Shown here: piece after piece, positions 52,926 through 61,159 of the stretch
Position numbering within the stretch: position 1 is the stretch's first letter
Layout: each line of letters starts with the position of its first letter
Source of the DNA: Actinomadura flavalba DSM 45200
GTDB lineage: Bacteria; Actinomycetota; Actinomycetes; Streptosporangiales; Streptosporangiaceae
DNA length: 64,000 nucleotides
Direction: 5' to 3'
Assembly: GCF_000374305.1 (NCBI RefSeq)
Contig: NZ_KB894095.1
Coordinates: 539,711 to 603,710 of the forward strand
Made by a program: the position numbers and the translations under genes
Notes under the pieces: generated by a model
Told to the model about the DNA's origin: nothing
The model's database searches: none
The model's input: only the letters and a program-made list of their open reading frames with translations

Positions 52926-55265
52926 ATGGACAGCTATGCGGACTGGCTGCGCGCGCGTGATGACGCCGCGTTGCGCACGCTGCTGTCCGCCCGGCCGGAG
53001 CTGATCAGTCCCGTACCGGCCGATCTGACCGCGCTGGCCGCCCGCGCGGCGACGCCGACGACGGTCGCCCGCGCCCTGGACCGGCTCGACCGGTTCACGC
53101 TCGCGGTGCTGGAGGCCGTCCTCGCGCTGCCCGACCCGTCGCCGCGCACGGTCGCGGCCGGGCTCGGCGCGACGCTTGCGCAGGTGAAGCCCGCACTGGC
53201 GCTGCTGCGCGAGCAGGCGCTCGTCTGGGGCGAGCCGGGTCCGTGCCCGGCGCCGGGCGTCCGGCAGGCGCTGCCGCAGCCCGCCGGGCTCGGCCCGCCG
53301 ATCGCGGAGGCGTTCGCGGGCTACACCGCCGACCGGCTCGCCGGGCTCGTCACCGACCTGGGCGACGAGCCGCCGCGCGGCTTCACCGACGCCGCCGCCC
53401 TGCGCGCCCGCCTCGCCGCGCGCCTGGCCGACCCCGAACCGCTCATCGACGACGCCGGGCCCGAGGCCCGCGCCGCCCTCGACCAGCTCGCCTGGGGCCC
53501 GCCGACCGGACGCGTCGCGGACGCCCGCCGCCCCGTCCGCATCGACACCGCGTCGTCGCCCGTCGAACGGCTCCTCGCGCGCGGCCTGCTCGCCGCCGAG
53601 GACGACCGCACCGTCACCCTCCCCCGCGAGATCGGCCTGCACCTGCGCGGCGGACGCGTCGTCCGCGACGTCACCCCGGCGCCGCCGCCGCTCGGTGAGC
53701 CCGGCCCCGCCGACGCCGGACGCGTCGTCCAAGCCGCCGCCGGAGAGGCGTACACGGCGGTGCGGATGGTCGCGGACCTGCTGGAACGCTGGGGCCTGGA
53801 GCCCGTCCCGGTGCTGCGCAGCGGCGGCCTGGCCGTCCGCGACCTGCGCGCCGCCGCGCTCCACCTCGACGTCGAGGAGTGGCACGCCGCGCTGCTCGCG
53901 GAGATCGCCTACGCCGCCGGGCTCCTCACCCGCAGCGGCGACCTGGACGGCGAATGGGTGCCGACCCCCGCCTACGACCTGTGGCTCATGCGCGACATCG
54001 CGGGCCGCTGGCGCGAGCTGGCGCGCGGCTGGCTGCGCAGCGAACGCGCCCCCGGCCTGTCCGGCGAACGCGACGAACGCGACCGGCTCGTCAACGCGCT
54101 CAGCGAGGCCGTCGTGCGCGGCGGCGCCCCCGACGTGCGACGCGCCGTGCTGGACGTCCTCGCCGACGCCCCGCCCGGCCTCGCCGCCGGACCCGGCGCC
54201 GTCCGCGCCCGGCTGGCGTGGCGGCGTCCCCGCCGCAGCGGGCCGTTCCGCGACCGCATGATCGACTGGACGCTCCGCGAGGCCGCCGTCCTCGGCGTCA
54301 CCGGCTACGGCGAGCTGTCGCCGTTCGGGCGGGCGCTGCTGGCGGGCGACGACCCCGAACCGCTGCTCGACAAGCACCTGCCCGCGCCCGTCGACCGCAT
54401 CCTCATCCAGGCCGACCTGACGGCCGTCGCACCCGGCCCGCTGGTCACCGAACTCGGCCGCGAGATGGCGCTGGCCGCCGACGTCGAGTCCACCGGCGCC
54501 GCGACCGTCTACCGGTTCACCCCGACGTCGGTGCGGCGGGCGCTGGACGCGGGCCGCACCGCGTCCGACCTGGTCGACCTGCTCGGCCGGCACTCCGCGA
54601 CGCCGCTGCCGCAGCCGCTCACCTACCTCATCGAGGACGTCGCCCGGCGGCACGGGCAGCTCCGCGTCGGGTCGCTGACGTCCTACGCCCGCACCGACAC
54701 CCCGGCGACGCTGGACGAGATCCTCGCGGACCGCCGGTCCGAGGCGCTGCGCCTGTTCCGGCTGGCGCCGAACGTGCTGGCGTCGTCGCTGGGCCGCACC
54801 GACCTGCTGGACGGGCTGCGCGCGATGGGCCTGGCCCCGGTCGCGGAGGCCCCCGGCGGCGGCGTGATCATCACTCGGCGGGACGCGCACCGCGCCGAGC
54901 CCGCGCCGACCGCCGAGATCGTCCGGCGGCGTCCGGGCGGACCCGCCGACGACATGATGATCGGCGCGGCCGTCCGGGCGCTGCGCGCGGGCGACGAGGC
55001 CGCCGCGTACGGGGCGGCGCAGGCGCCGTCCGGCGAGCCGCCGCGCTCCCCCGCGATGGCGACGGTCGAGCGGCTGCGCGTCGCCGTGGAACGCGGCAGC
55101 CGCGTGTGGATCGGGTACCTCGACCAGCAGGGGCAGGCGTCGAGCCGCATCGTGGAGCCCGTCCGGGTCGACGGCGGCTTCCTCACCGGCTACGACGCGA
55201 CGCGCGCGGCCGTCCACCGGTTCGCGCTGCACCGCATCACCGGCGTGTCCGAACTGTCGGACTGA
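52926..55265 (+). CDS. helicase-associated domain protein (XPB-linked)
   Basis: A 779-residue protein with no Walker A ATPase site. It has an N-terminal helical part (ALRTLLSARPELISPVPADL), a middle winged-helix region, and a C-terminal block (YRFTPTSVRRALDAGRTASD, then LPQPLTYLIEDVARRHGQLR) typical of the helicase C-terminal-associated family found near XPB in actinobacteria. A distal WYL-like segment is visible near GSRVWIGYLDQQGQASSR. It may serve as a DNA-binding partner of the XPB helicase at 57556. The ATG at 52926 has GGAGGGA immediately upstream. Confidence 0.78.
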   Translation: MDSYADWLRARDDAALRTLLSARPELISPVPADLTALAARAATPTTVARALDRLDRFTLAVLEAVLALPDPSPRTVAAGLGATLAQVKPALALLREQALVWGEPGPCPAPGVRQALPQPAGLGPPIAEAFAGYTADRLAGLVTDLGDEPPRGFTDAAALRARLAARLADPEPLIDDAGPEARAALDQLAWGPPTGRVADARRPVRIDTASSPVERLLARGLLAAEDDRTVTLPREIGLHLRGGRVVRDVTPAPPPLGEPGPADAGRVVQAAAGEAYTAVRMVADLLERWGLEPVPVLRSGGLAVRDLRAAALHLDVEEWHAALLAEIAYAAGLLTRSGDLDGEWVPTPAYDLWLMRDIAGRWRELARGWLRSERAPGLSGERDERDRLVNALSEAVVRGGAPDVRRAVLDVLADAPPGLAAGPGAVRARLAWRRPRRSGPFRDRMIDWTLREAAVLGVTGYGELSPFGRALLAGDDPEPLLDKHLPAPVDRILIQADLTAVAPGPLVTELGREMALAADVESTGAATVYRFTPTSVRRALDAGRTASDLVDLLGRHSATPLPQPLTYLIEDVARRHGQLRVGSLTSYARTDTPATLDEILADRRSEALRLFRLAPNVLASSLGRTDLLDGLRAMGLAPVAEAPGGGVIITRRDAHRAEPAPTAEIVRRRPGGPADDMMIGAAVRALRAGDEAAAYGAAQAPSGEPPRSPAMATVERLRVAVERGSRVWIGYLDQQGQASSRIVEPVRVDGGFLTGYDATRAAVHRFALHRITGVSELSD

Positions 55266-55320
55266 CGGCGCCGTCTCACGTATCACCGTCGTCCCGCCCG
55301 CTACCCCCATGGAGCTCCCC

Positions 55321-55647
55321 ATGAGCGGCCCGCCCCCCGGCTGGCAGAACCCGCACGACCCCTACGGGCAGTACCCGGGCCATCCGCCCCCGGCGTCGTC
55401 GTCGGCGCGGCCCTCGACGATCGCGGCGCTCGTCGTGTCGGCCGTGTCGCTGGCGATGTGCTGCAACGTGTTCGCGATCGGGTCGCTGGTGACGTCGGCG
55501 CTGGCGCTCTCGCGGTCGTCCACCGACCCGTCGTCGGCGCGGTCGCTGACGCGGTGGAGCTGGGTCATCCTGGCCGTGTCGTTCGTCCTCGGCGTGGCGT
55601 TCGTCGCCGTCATGGCCACGCTCGACTATTACGGCTACATCGACTGA
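55321..55647 (+). CDS. small DUF4190-like membrane protein
   Basis: A 108-residue protein with a Pro/Gly/Tyr-rich N-terminus (SGPPPGWQNPHDPYGQYPG) and two transmembrane helices (IAALVVSAVSLAMCCNVFA, WSWVILAVSFVLGVAFVAVM). This matches DUF4190-type proteins. GGAG six bases upstream favours the ATG at 55321 over one four codons earlier. Function unknown. A short TGAGAA-AAAC-TTCTCA hairpin starts at its stop codon. Confidence 0.65.
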   Translation: MSGPPPGWQNPHDPYGQYPGHPPPASSSARPSTIAALVVSAVSLAMCCNVFAIGSLVTSALALSRSSTDPSSARSLTRWSWVILAVSFVLGVAFVAVMATLDYYGYID

Positions 55648-55743
55648 GAAAAACTTCTCACACGGTGTCGATCCCGGCCGCGTCCCGTTCGACCTCGGGG
55701 GGAGAGGGTCCACAAAGGACCCGCACACGGCAGGGAGCCGACG

Positions 55744-56163
55744 ATGAAGTACATGCTGATCATGCGCGCGACGGACGAGGCGTACGCGAGGATGGCCGAG
55801 ACCGACATGAACACGATGCTGGAGCGGGTGGGCCGGTTCAACGACGAGCTGATGCGCGCCGGCGTCCTGCTCGCCGCCGAGGGCCTGGAGGACCCGGCCG
55901 AGGGCGTCGTCGTCGACCACTCCGCCGAGCCGCCCATCGTCACCGACGGCCCCTACGGCGAGACCAAGGAGCTGTTCGGCGGCTTCTACATCCTCAACGT
56001 GGCGTCCAAGGAGGAGGCCGTCGAGTGGGCGCGGCGCCTCCCGGCGTCCGGGGCCGGGTTCAAGACCGAGATCCGCCGCGTCCCCACGATCGACGAGTTC
56101 CCGCAGGACAACGAGTACATCCGCCGGGAGCGGGACTGGCGCGAGGCCACCGGGCAGCTCTGA
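55744..56163 (+). CDS. YciI/DGPF-domain protein
   Basis: A 139-residue YciI-family protein: KYMLIMRATDEAYARM, VVVDHSAEPPIVTDGPYGET and LFGGFYILNVASKEEAVEWA. The TDGPY block is the DGPF signature. Such proteins form a dimeric ferredoxin-like fold and accompany ECF42 sigma factors, which control DGPF genes. The GGGAG before the ATG is good. It is followed 3 bases later by the sigma factor gene, so they form one operon. Confidence 0.87.
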   Translation: MKYMLIMRATDEAYARMAETDMNTMLERVGRFNDELMRAGVLLAAEGLEDPAEGVVVDHSAEPPIVTDGPYGETKELFGGFYILNVASKEEAVEWARRLPASGAGFKTEIRRVPTIDEFPQDNEYIRRERDWREATGQL

Positions 56164-56166
56164 GCG

Positions 56167-57447
56167 ATGACGTCCGCATCCTCGGGCCGGGAGGCCGTCG
56201 CCGCCGTGTGGCGCATCGAGTCGGCGCGGATCGTCGGCGCGCTCGCCCGCTACACCGGCGACGTCTCCCTCGCCGAGGACCTGGCGCAGGAGGCGCTGGC
56301 CGAGGCGCTGGTGACGTGGCCGCGCGACGGCGTGCCCCGCCACCCGGCGGGCTGGCTGCTGACCGTCGGCCGCCGCCGCGCCATCGACGCGTTCCGCCGC
56401 CGCTCCGCCCTGGACGACCGGTACGCCGCCTTCGCCCGCGACCTGGGCGAGGGCGGCGCCGCCACGGGCGGCCCGCCGCCCGGCCCGTCCGCCGACCTGC
56501 CCTGGGACCCGGACGCGATCGACGACGACGTGCTCGCGCTCATGTTCGTCGCCTGCCACCCCGCGCTGTCGCGCGAGGCGCGGGTGGCGCTGACGCTGCG
56601 CGTCGTCGGCGGCCTGTCCAGCGACGAGATCGCGCGGGCGTTCCTCGTCCCGACCGCGACGGTGCAGGCCCGCATCACCCGGGCGAAGAAGACGCTCGCG
56701 GCGGCCCGCGTCCCGTTCGCGGTGCCGCCCGCGGCGGAACGTCCGGCCCGGTTGGGTTCGGTGCTGAACGTCCTGTACGTGATCTTCACGGAGGGTTCGA
56801 CGGCCAGCTCCGGCGACGCCCTCATCCGCGTCGACCTCGCGGGCGAGGCCACCCGCCTCGCCCGCGTCCTGGCCCGCCTCGTCCCCGAGTCAGCGGAGAC
56901 CCACGGCCTGCTGGCCCTGCTGGAACTGACGTCGGCCCGCTTCCCGGCCCGGCTGGCGCCCGACGGAACCCCCGTCCTCCTGCACGACCAGGACCGCCGC
57001 CGCTGGGACCACGCGGCCATCACCCGAGGCCGCGCCGCCCTGACCCGAGCCACCCACACCGCCCCGGGCCTCGGCCCCTACGCCCTCCAGGCGTCCATAG
57101 CCGAATGCCACGCCCTGGCCCCCTCGGTAGAAGCAACCGACTGGCCCCGCATAGTCCGCCTCTACGAGGCCCTGAACCACCTGACCCCGTCCCCGGTCGT
57201 CACCCTCAACCACGCGGTAGCCCTGTCGATGTCCGAAGGGCCGGCAACCGCCCTCCCCCTCGTAGAAGCCCTCATCCGCGACGACGCCCTCCCCACGTCC
57301 CACCACCTCCCCGCCGTCCACGCCGAACTCCTCACCCGCCTCGACCGCCCGACCGAGGCCCGCGCCGCCCTCGAACGCGCCCTCGCCCGCTGCCACAACG
57401 AACCCGAACGCGTCCTGCTGCGCGACCGCCTCGGCGCGCTGCGGTAA
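56167..57447 (+). CDS. ECF42-type RNA polymerase sigma factor
   Basis: A 426-residue ECF sigma factor. Sigma-2 is VAAVWRIESARIVGALARYT with LAEDLAQEALAEAL, and sigma-4 is ARVALTLRVVGGLSSDEIAR and TVQARITRAKKTL. The C-terminal ~220 residues form a TPR-like extension (LGPYALQASIAECHALAP), the mark of ECF42. Members direct transcription of DGPF genes without a conventional anti-sigma factor; the extension is thought to regulate activity. It directly follows a DGPF gene. Confidence 0.88.
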   Translation: MTSASSGREAVAAVWRIESARIVGALARYTGDVSLAEDLAQEALAEALVTWPRDGVPRHPAGWLLTVGRRRAIDAFRRRSALDDRYAAFARDLGEGGAATGGPPPGPSADLPWDPDAIDDDVLALMFVACHPALSREARVALTLRVVGGLSSDEIARAFLVPTATVQARITRAKKTLAAARVPFAVPPAAERPARLGSVLNVLYVIFTEGSTASSGDALIRVDLAGEATRLARVLARLVPESAETHGLLALLELTSARFPARLAPDGTPVLLHDQDRRRWDHAAITRGRAALTRATHTAPGLGPYALQASIAECHALAPSVEATDWPRIVRLYEALNHLTPSPVVTLNHAVALSMSEGPATALPLVEALIRDDALPTSHHLPAVHAELLTRLDRPTEARAALERALARCHNEPERVLLRDRLGALR

Positions 57448-57555
57448 CGGGAAGACTCGGGCGGGTTCTGCTGTTGGACGTATGCGGGTTGCGGCGCCGG
57501 GTAGCGTGCGTGTTCCCGTCCTCTCTTTACGGCTCCGGGTGGAGGGTGCTGCCAC

Positions 57556-59208
57556 GTGACCGATGGACCGCTGATCGTCCAGTCCGACAAGACGCTGCTG
57601 CTGGAGGTCGACCACGCGCTCGCGGGCGAGTGCCGCAAGGACATCGCGCCGTTCGCGGAGTTGGAGCGCGCCCCCGAGCACATCCACACCTACCGGGTGA
57701 CGCCGCTCGCGCTGTGGAACGCGCGGGCCGCCGGGCACGACGCCGAGCAGGTCGTCGACACGCTGATCAAGTACTCCCGGTACCCCGTGCCGCACGCGCT
57801 GCTCGTCGACGTGGCGGACACGATGGCCCGGTACGGGCGGCTGCGGCTGGAGAAGCACCCCGCGCACGGGCTCGTGCTCGTCTCGTCCGACCGGTCGGTG
57901 CTGGAGGAGGTGCTGCGCGCCAAGAAGGTCAAGGGAATGATCGGGGACCGGCACGGCGACGACACCGTCGCCGTCCACCCCAGCGAGCGCGGCGCCCTCA
58001 AGCAGGCGCTGCTCAAGCTCGGCTGGCCCGCCGAGGACCAGGCCGGATACGTCGACGGCGAAGCCCACCCCATCGACCTCGCGCAGGACGGCTGGGAGCT
58101 GCGCTCCTACCAGCGCGACGCCGCCGACGCGTTCTGGCACGGCGGGTCCGGCGTCGTCGTGCTGCCGTGCGGGTCGGGCAAGACGATCGTCGGCGCGGCG
58201 GCCATGGCGCACGCCCGCGCCACGACGCTGATCCTCGTCACCAACACCGTGTCGGCGCACCAGTGGAAGCAGGAACTGATCCGCCGCACGTCGCTGACCG
58301 AGGACGAGATCGGCGAGTACAGCGGCTCCAAGAAGGAGATCCGCCCCGTCACGATCGCGACGTACCAGATCATGACGACGCGCCGGAAGGGCGCCTACCA
58401 GCACCTCGAATTGTTCGACGCCCGCGACTGGGGCCTCGTCGTCTACGACGAGGTGCACCTGCTGCCCGCGCCGATCTTCCGCATGACGGCCGACCTCCAG
58501 GCCCGCCGCCGCCTCGGCCTCACCGCGACGCTCGTCCGCGAGGACGACCGCGAGGGCGACGTCTTCTCCCTCATCGGCCCCAAGCGCTACGACGCGCCGT
58601 GGAAGGACATGGAGTCGCAGGGCTGGATCGCCCCCGCCGACTGCGTCGAGGTCCGCGTGACGCTCACCGACGCCGAACGCCTCGCCTACGCGACGGCCGA
58701 GCCCGAGGAGCGCTACCGCTACTGCGCGACGACCGACACCAAGACCCGCCTGGTCGAAACCCTGGTGAAGCGGCACGAAGGCGAACAGATCCTCGTCATC
58801 GGCCAGTACATCGACCAACTGGACGACCTCGGCATCCTGCTGGACGCACCCGTCATCAAGGGTGAGACGCGCATCAAGGAACGCGAACGGCTCTTCGCCG
58901 CGTTCCGGGCGGGCGAGGTCAAGGTGCTGGTCGTGTCGAAGGTCGCGAACTTCTCCATCGACCTGCCCGAGGCGACCGTCGCGATCCAGGTGTCGGGCGC
59001 CTACGGCTCCCGCCAGGAGGAGGCGCAGCGCCTCGGCCGGCTGCTGCGGCCCAAGGCGTCCGGCGCGGGCGCCCGCTTCTACGCGGTCGTCGCCCGCGAC
59101 ACCCTCGACCAGGACTACGCCGCCCACCGCCAGCGCTTCCTGGCCGAACAGGGCTACGCCTACCGCATCGCCGACGCCGACGCGGTCCTGTCCGGCGGGG
59201 AGATCTGA
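57556..59208 (+). CDS. DNA repair helicase XPB
   Basis: A 550-residue SF2 helicase of the bacterial XPB type. An N-terminal damage-recognition-like part is followed by Walker A LPCGSGKTIV, the DEVH box VVYDEVHLLPA, motif III LGLTATLVRED and motif VI QEEAQRLGRLLRPK. It unwinds DNA 3' to 5' and is linked to repair. The GTG at 57556 has GGAGG ten bases upstream. The helicase-associated gene at 52926 is the probable partner. Confidence 0.92.
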   Translation: MTDGPLIVQSDKTLLLEVDHALAGECRKDIAPFAELERAPEHIHTYRVTPLALWNARAAGHDAEQVVDTLIKYSRYPVPHALLVDVADTMARYGRLRLEKHPAHGLVLVSSDRSVLEEVLRAKKVKGMIGDRHGDDTVAVHPSERGALKQALLKLGWPAEDQAGYVDGEAHPIDLAQDGWELRSYQRDAADAFWHGGSGVVVLPCGSGKTIVGAAAMAHARATTLILVTNTVSAHQWKQELIRRTSLTEDEIGEYSGSKKEIRPVTIATYQIMTTRRKGAYQHLELFDARDWGLVVYDEVHLLPAPIFRMTADLQARRRLGLTATLVREDDREGDVFSLIGPKRYDAPWKDMESQGWIAPADCVEVRVTLTDAERLAYATAEPEERYRYCATTDTKTRLVETLVKRHEGEQILVIGQYIDQLDDLGILLDAPVIKGETRIKERERLFAAFRAGEVKVLVVSKVANFSIDLPEATVAIQVSGAYGSRQEEAQRLGRLLRPKASGAGARFYAVVARDTLDQDYAAHRQRFLAEQGYAYRIADADAVLSGGEI

Positions 59209-59272
59209 CCCCCGGAGCGTTAGGGTTTTCGCAGGTCACGCGGTGAGCATGGTTCTCCGTGGTGCCGCGCGT

Positions 59273-59295
59273 GTTTCCCGGCGCCGCCGGGGCAT
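59273..59295 (+). promoter_or_regulatory. possible sigma-B-type stress promoter
   Basis: GTTT (59273-59276) and GGGCAT (59290-59295) with a 13-base spacer lie 40 bases before the hemerythrin gene. They resemble the GNNT-N14-16-GGGTAY pattern of actinobacterial stress sigma factors, but spacer and -10 are not exact. Confidence 0.25.
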
Positions 59296-59334
59296 ACCTG
59301 TGCACTTCACGCGAAGCCCACCGAGGGAGACGGT

Positions 59335-59880
59335 ATGAGCGAGAACGACGTCATCGACCTGCTGACGCGGCGTCACGCCGAGATCCAGGACGCGTTCACC
59401 GACGTGCAGTCCTCCACCGGCGGCGACCGGCAGCGGGCGTTCGACCGGCTGCGGCGCCTGCTCGCCGTCCACGAGACGGCCGAGGAGGAGGTCGTCCACC
59501 CCTACGCCCGCCGCGTCGCCGACGACGGTAAGGCCACGGTCGACGCCCGGCTGGCCGAGGAACGGTCCGCCAAGGAGATCCTCGCCGCCCTGGACGCGCT
59601 CGGCCCCGACGGCCCCGGCTTCATGGAACGCCTGCACGAGCTGCGCGCCGCCGTCACCGAGCACGCCCGGCACGAGGAGGACGAGGAGTTCCCCCGCCTG
59701 CGCGCCGCGACGACCCCGGAAGAACGCCGCGCGCTGGCCGCCGCGGTACGCGCGGCCGAGGCGACGGCGCCCACACGCCCGCACCCGGGCGTGGAATCCG
59801 GCGTGGCGAACCTCGTCGCGGGCCCCGTGGCCTCGGTCATCGACCGCACCAAGGACGCCCTCCGCGCCCGCCGAGCCTGA
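59335..59880 (+). CDS. hemerythrin-domain protein
   Basis: A 181-residue four-helix hemerythrin-type protein. Expected di-iron ligands are His14, His46, Glu50, His110 or His113, and an acidic residue in HEEDEEFPRL. Proteins of this class sense or buffer oxygen, nitric oxide or iron in the cytosol. A Pro-rich stretch and a 30-residue tail (VAGPVASVIDRTKDAL) follow the bundle. GAGGGAGACGGT precedes the ATG. Confidence 0.86.
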   Translation: MSENDVIDLLTRRHAEIQDAFTDVQSSTGGDRQRAFDRLRRLLAVHETAEEEVVHPYARRVADDGKATVDARLAEERSAKEILAALDALGPDGPGFMERLHELRAAVTEHARHEEDEEFPRLRAATTPEERRALAAAVRAAEATAPTRPHPGVESGVANLVAGPVASVIDRTKDALRARRA

Positions 59881-59922
59881 CGCCCGGCCCCGCCGCGCCC
59901 GTGCACGGCGGGGCCAGGACGT

Positions 59923-60648
59923 TCAAGCGTCCTCGGCCTCCTGGGCGCGGGCGTGTTCCCGGGCCAGGGCGGCCACGGTCTCGACGATGTAGTCCTCGGC
60001 GGTGCTCTTGTCGAGGCCGACGCCGTGCAGGGGGCCGTCGCCGTTCTCCTGTTCGAGGAGGGCGAGCAGGACGTGCTCGGTGCCGACGTAGTTGTGGCCG
60101 AGCCGCAGGGCCTCGCGGAAGGTCAGTTCCAGGGCCTTGCGGGCGTCCGCGTCGTAGGGGACGAGGTCGGGCACGTCGTCGTCGGCGGCGGGCAGGGTCG
60201 GCACGACCGCCTGGCGGACGGCGTCCAGCAGCACGTCCTGCGCGCGGATCGCCCGGCCGGCGATGGCGTCGGGCTCGGACAGCAGGCCGAGCACGAGATG
60301 GCCGGGGGTGATCACGGCGTTCCCGGCGGCGCGGGCCTCGGTCTGCGCGGCCATCACGGTCGCGCGGGCGCGCGGCGTGAACCGGCTGAACCCCTGCTGC
60401 GGGTCCAGGTCGGGCTTGGCCACGAACCGCTTCTGGGCGGCCTGCTTGCTGACGCCCATGCTCGTGCCGATCTCCGTCCAGGACGCGCCGGAGCGACGCG
60501 CCTGGTCGACGAAGTGCCCGATGAGGTGATCAGCGACCTCGCCGAGGTGTTCGGCGGCGAGGACGGCGTCGCTGAGCTGGTCGAGCGGGTCGGTGCGGGC
60601 CTTCTTGACGGCGGCGATGAGGTCATCGAGACGTACGTTGGAGGTCAT
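59923..60648 (-). CDS. Clp N-terminal domain protein with helix-turn-helix-like segment
   Basis: A 241-residue protein. Residues ~45-80 contain ASWTEIGTSMGVSKQAAQKRF, a helix-turn-helix-like segment. Residues ~88-235 are two Clp-N repeats (FTPRARATVMAAQTEARAAG with HLVLGLLSEP, and DARKALELTFREALRLGHNY with HVLLALLEQE). There is no AAA ATPase domain, so it is an adaptor- or regulator-like protein, not a full Clp ATPase. It has a near-consensus promoter covered by two palindromes, which suggests self-repression. Confidence 0.85.
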   Translation of the reverse strand: MTSNVRLDDLIAAVKKARTDPLDQLSDAVLAAEHLGEVADHLIGHFVDQARRSGASWTEIGTSMGVSKQAAQKRFVAKPDLDPQQGFSRFTPRARATVMAAQTEARAAGNAVITPGHLVLGLLSEPDAIAGRAIRAQDVLLDAVRQAVVPTLPAADDDVPDLVPYDADARKALELTFREALRLGHNYVGTEHVLLALLEQENGDGPLHGVGLDKSTAEDYIVETVAALAREHARAQEAEDA

Positions 60649-60649
60649 G

Positions 60650-60668
60650 CGTCAACTCTAGGTTGACG
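60650..60668. promoter_or_regulatory. operator 1 of the Clp-N gene
   Basis: CGTCAAC (60650-60656) and GTTGACG (60662-60668) are exact arms with a 5-base spacer. The -10 box of the Clp-N promoter (TAGAGT on the minus strand) lies within it, and it ends 1 base from the start codon. Confidence 0.75.
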
Positions 60669-60683
60669 ATGGCAGATCGTCAA
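60655..60683 (-). promoter_or_regulatory. promoter of the Clp-N gene, leaderless
   Basis: On the minus strand TTGACG (60683-60678), a 17-base spacer and TAGAGT (60660-60655) give a near-consensus promoter. The ATG at 60648 is 6 bases past the -10 box, so transcription should begin at or near the start codon and there is no room for a ribosome site. Confidence 0.7.
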
Positions 60684-60696
60684 CCCATGGTTGACG
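60678..60696. promoter_or_regulatory. operator 2 of the Clp-N gene
   Basis: CGTCAACC (60678-60685) and GGTTGACG (60689-60696) are exact arms around CAT. It has the same CGTCAAC/GTTGACG core as operator 1, at a centre distance of 28 bases. It holds the -35 box and overlaps the stop codon of the Nudix gene. Confidence 0.75.
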
Positions 60697-61105
60697 ACCA
60701 TCCCGCCGTGGCCAGCGGCTCCCCCCGCACGTACGCCGCGACCCCCGCCGCCGCGCACGGCAGCAGCCGCCGCGGCGGCTCCAGCGGATCGGCCCAGCAC
60801 GCCGAGACCGGCTCACCCGACCAGAGCCCGCCCGCGAAGAACACCGCCACCCGGGCGTCGTCGGCCTCGCGCTGGTGGACCACCGACACCAGCCGCAGGT
60901 CGTCCGGCTCGACGCGGACGCCGAGCGGCCCGCAGACGTCGCGGACGGCGGTCAGGTCCAGGCGGCGGCCCCGCCCGAGCGGCCCGGACGGGGCGCGCAG
61001 CCAGCCGTCGTACGGACCGGTGTCGCGATGTTCCAGCAGCAGGATCTCGTCGCCGCGCTCAAGGATGACGTGGACCTCGACGGGGGTACGGTAACGCTCG
61101 GTCAT
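60680..61105 (-). CDS. degenerate Nudix-fold protein
   Basis: A 141-residue protein with the Nudix layout: VEVHVILERGDEILLLEHRD then GPYDGWLRAPSGPL. The Nudix box is GPLGRGRRLDLTAVRDVCGP with L-G-V after it. The catalytic Glu residues are replaced (the R-E-U-x-E-E core reads R-D-V-C-G-P), so hydrolase activity is doubtful. GAGGCTCC precedes the ATG. Its 3' end overlaps an operator of the next gene downstream. Confidence 0.72.
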   Translation of the reverse strand: MTERYRTPVEVHVILERGDEILLLEHRDTGPYDGWLRAPSGPLGRGRRLDLTAVRDVCGPLGVRVEPDDLRLVSVVHQREADDARVAVFFAGGLWSGEPVSACWADPLEPPRRLLPCAAAGVAAYVRGEPLATAGWSSTMG

Positions 61106-61159
61106 GGAGCCTCACCCTAACGAGTCAAGCCGCGCGCCACCGGGCTTACCGGCCGGTCG

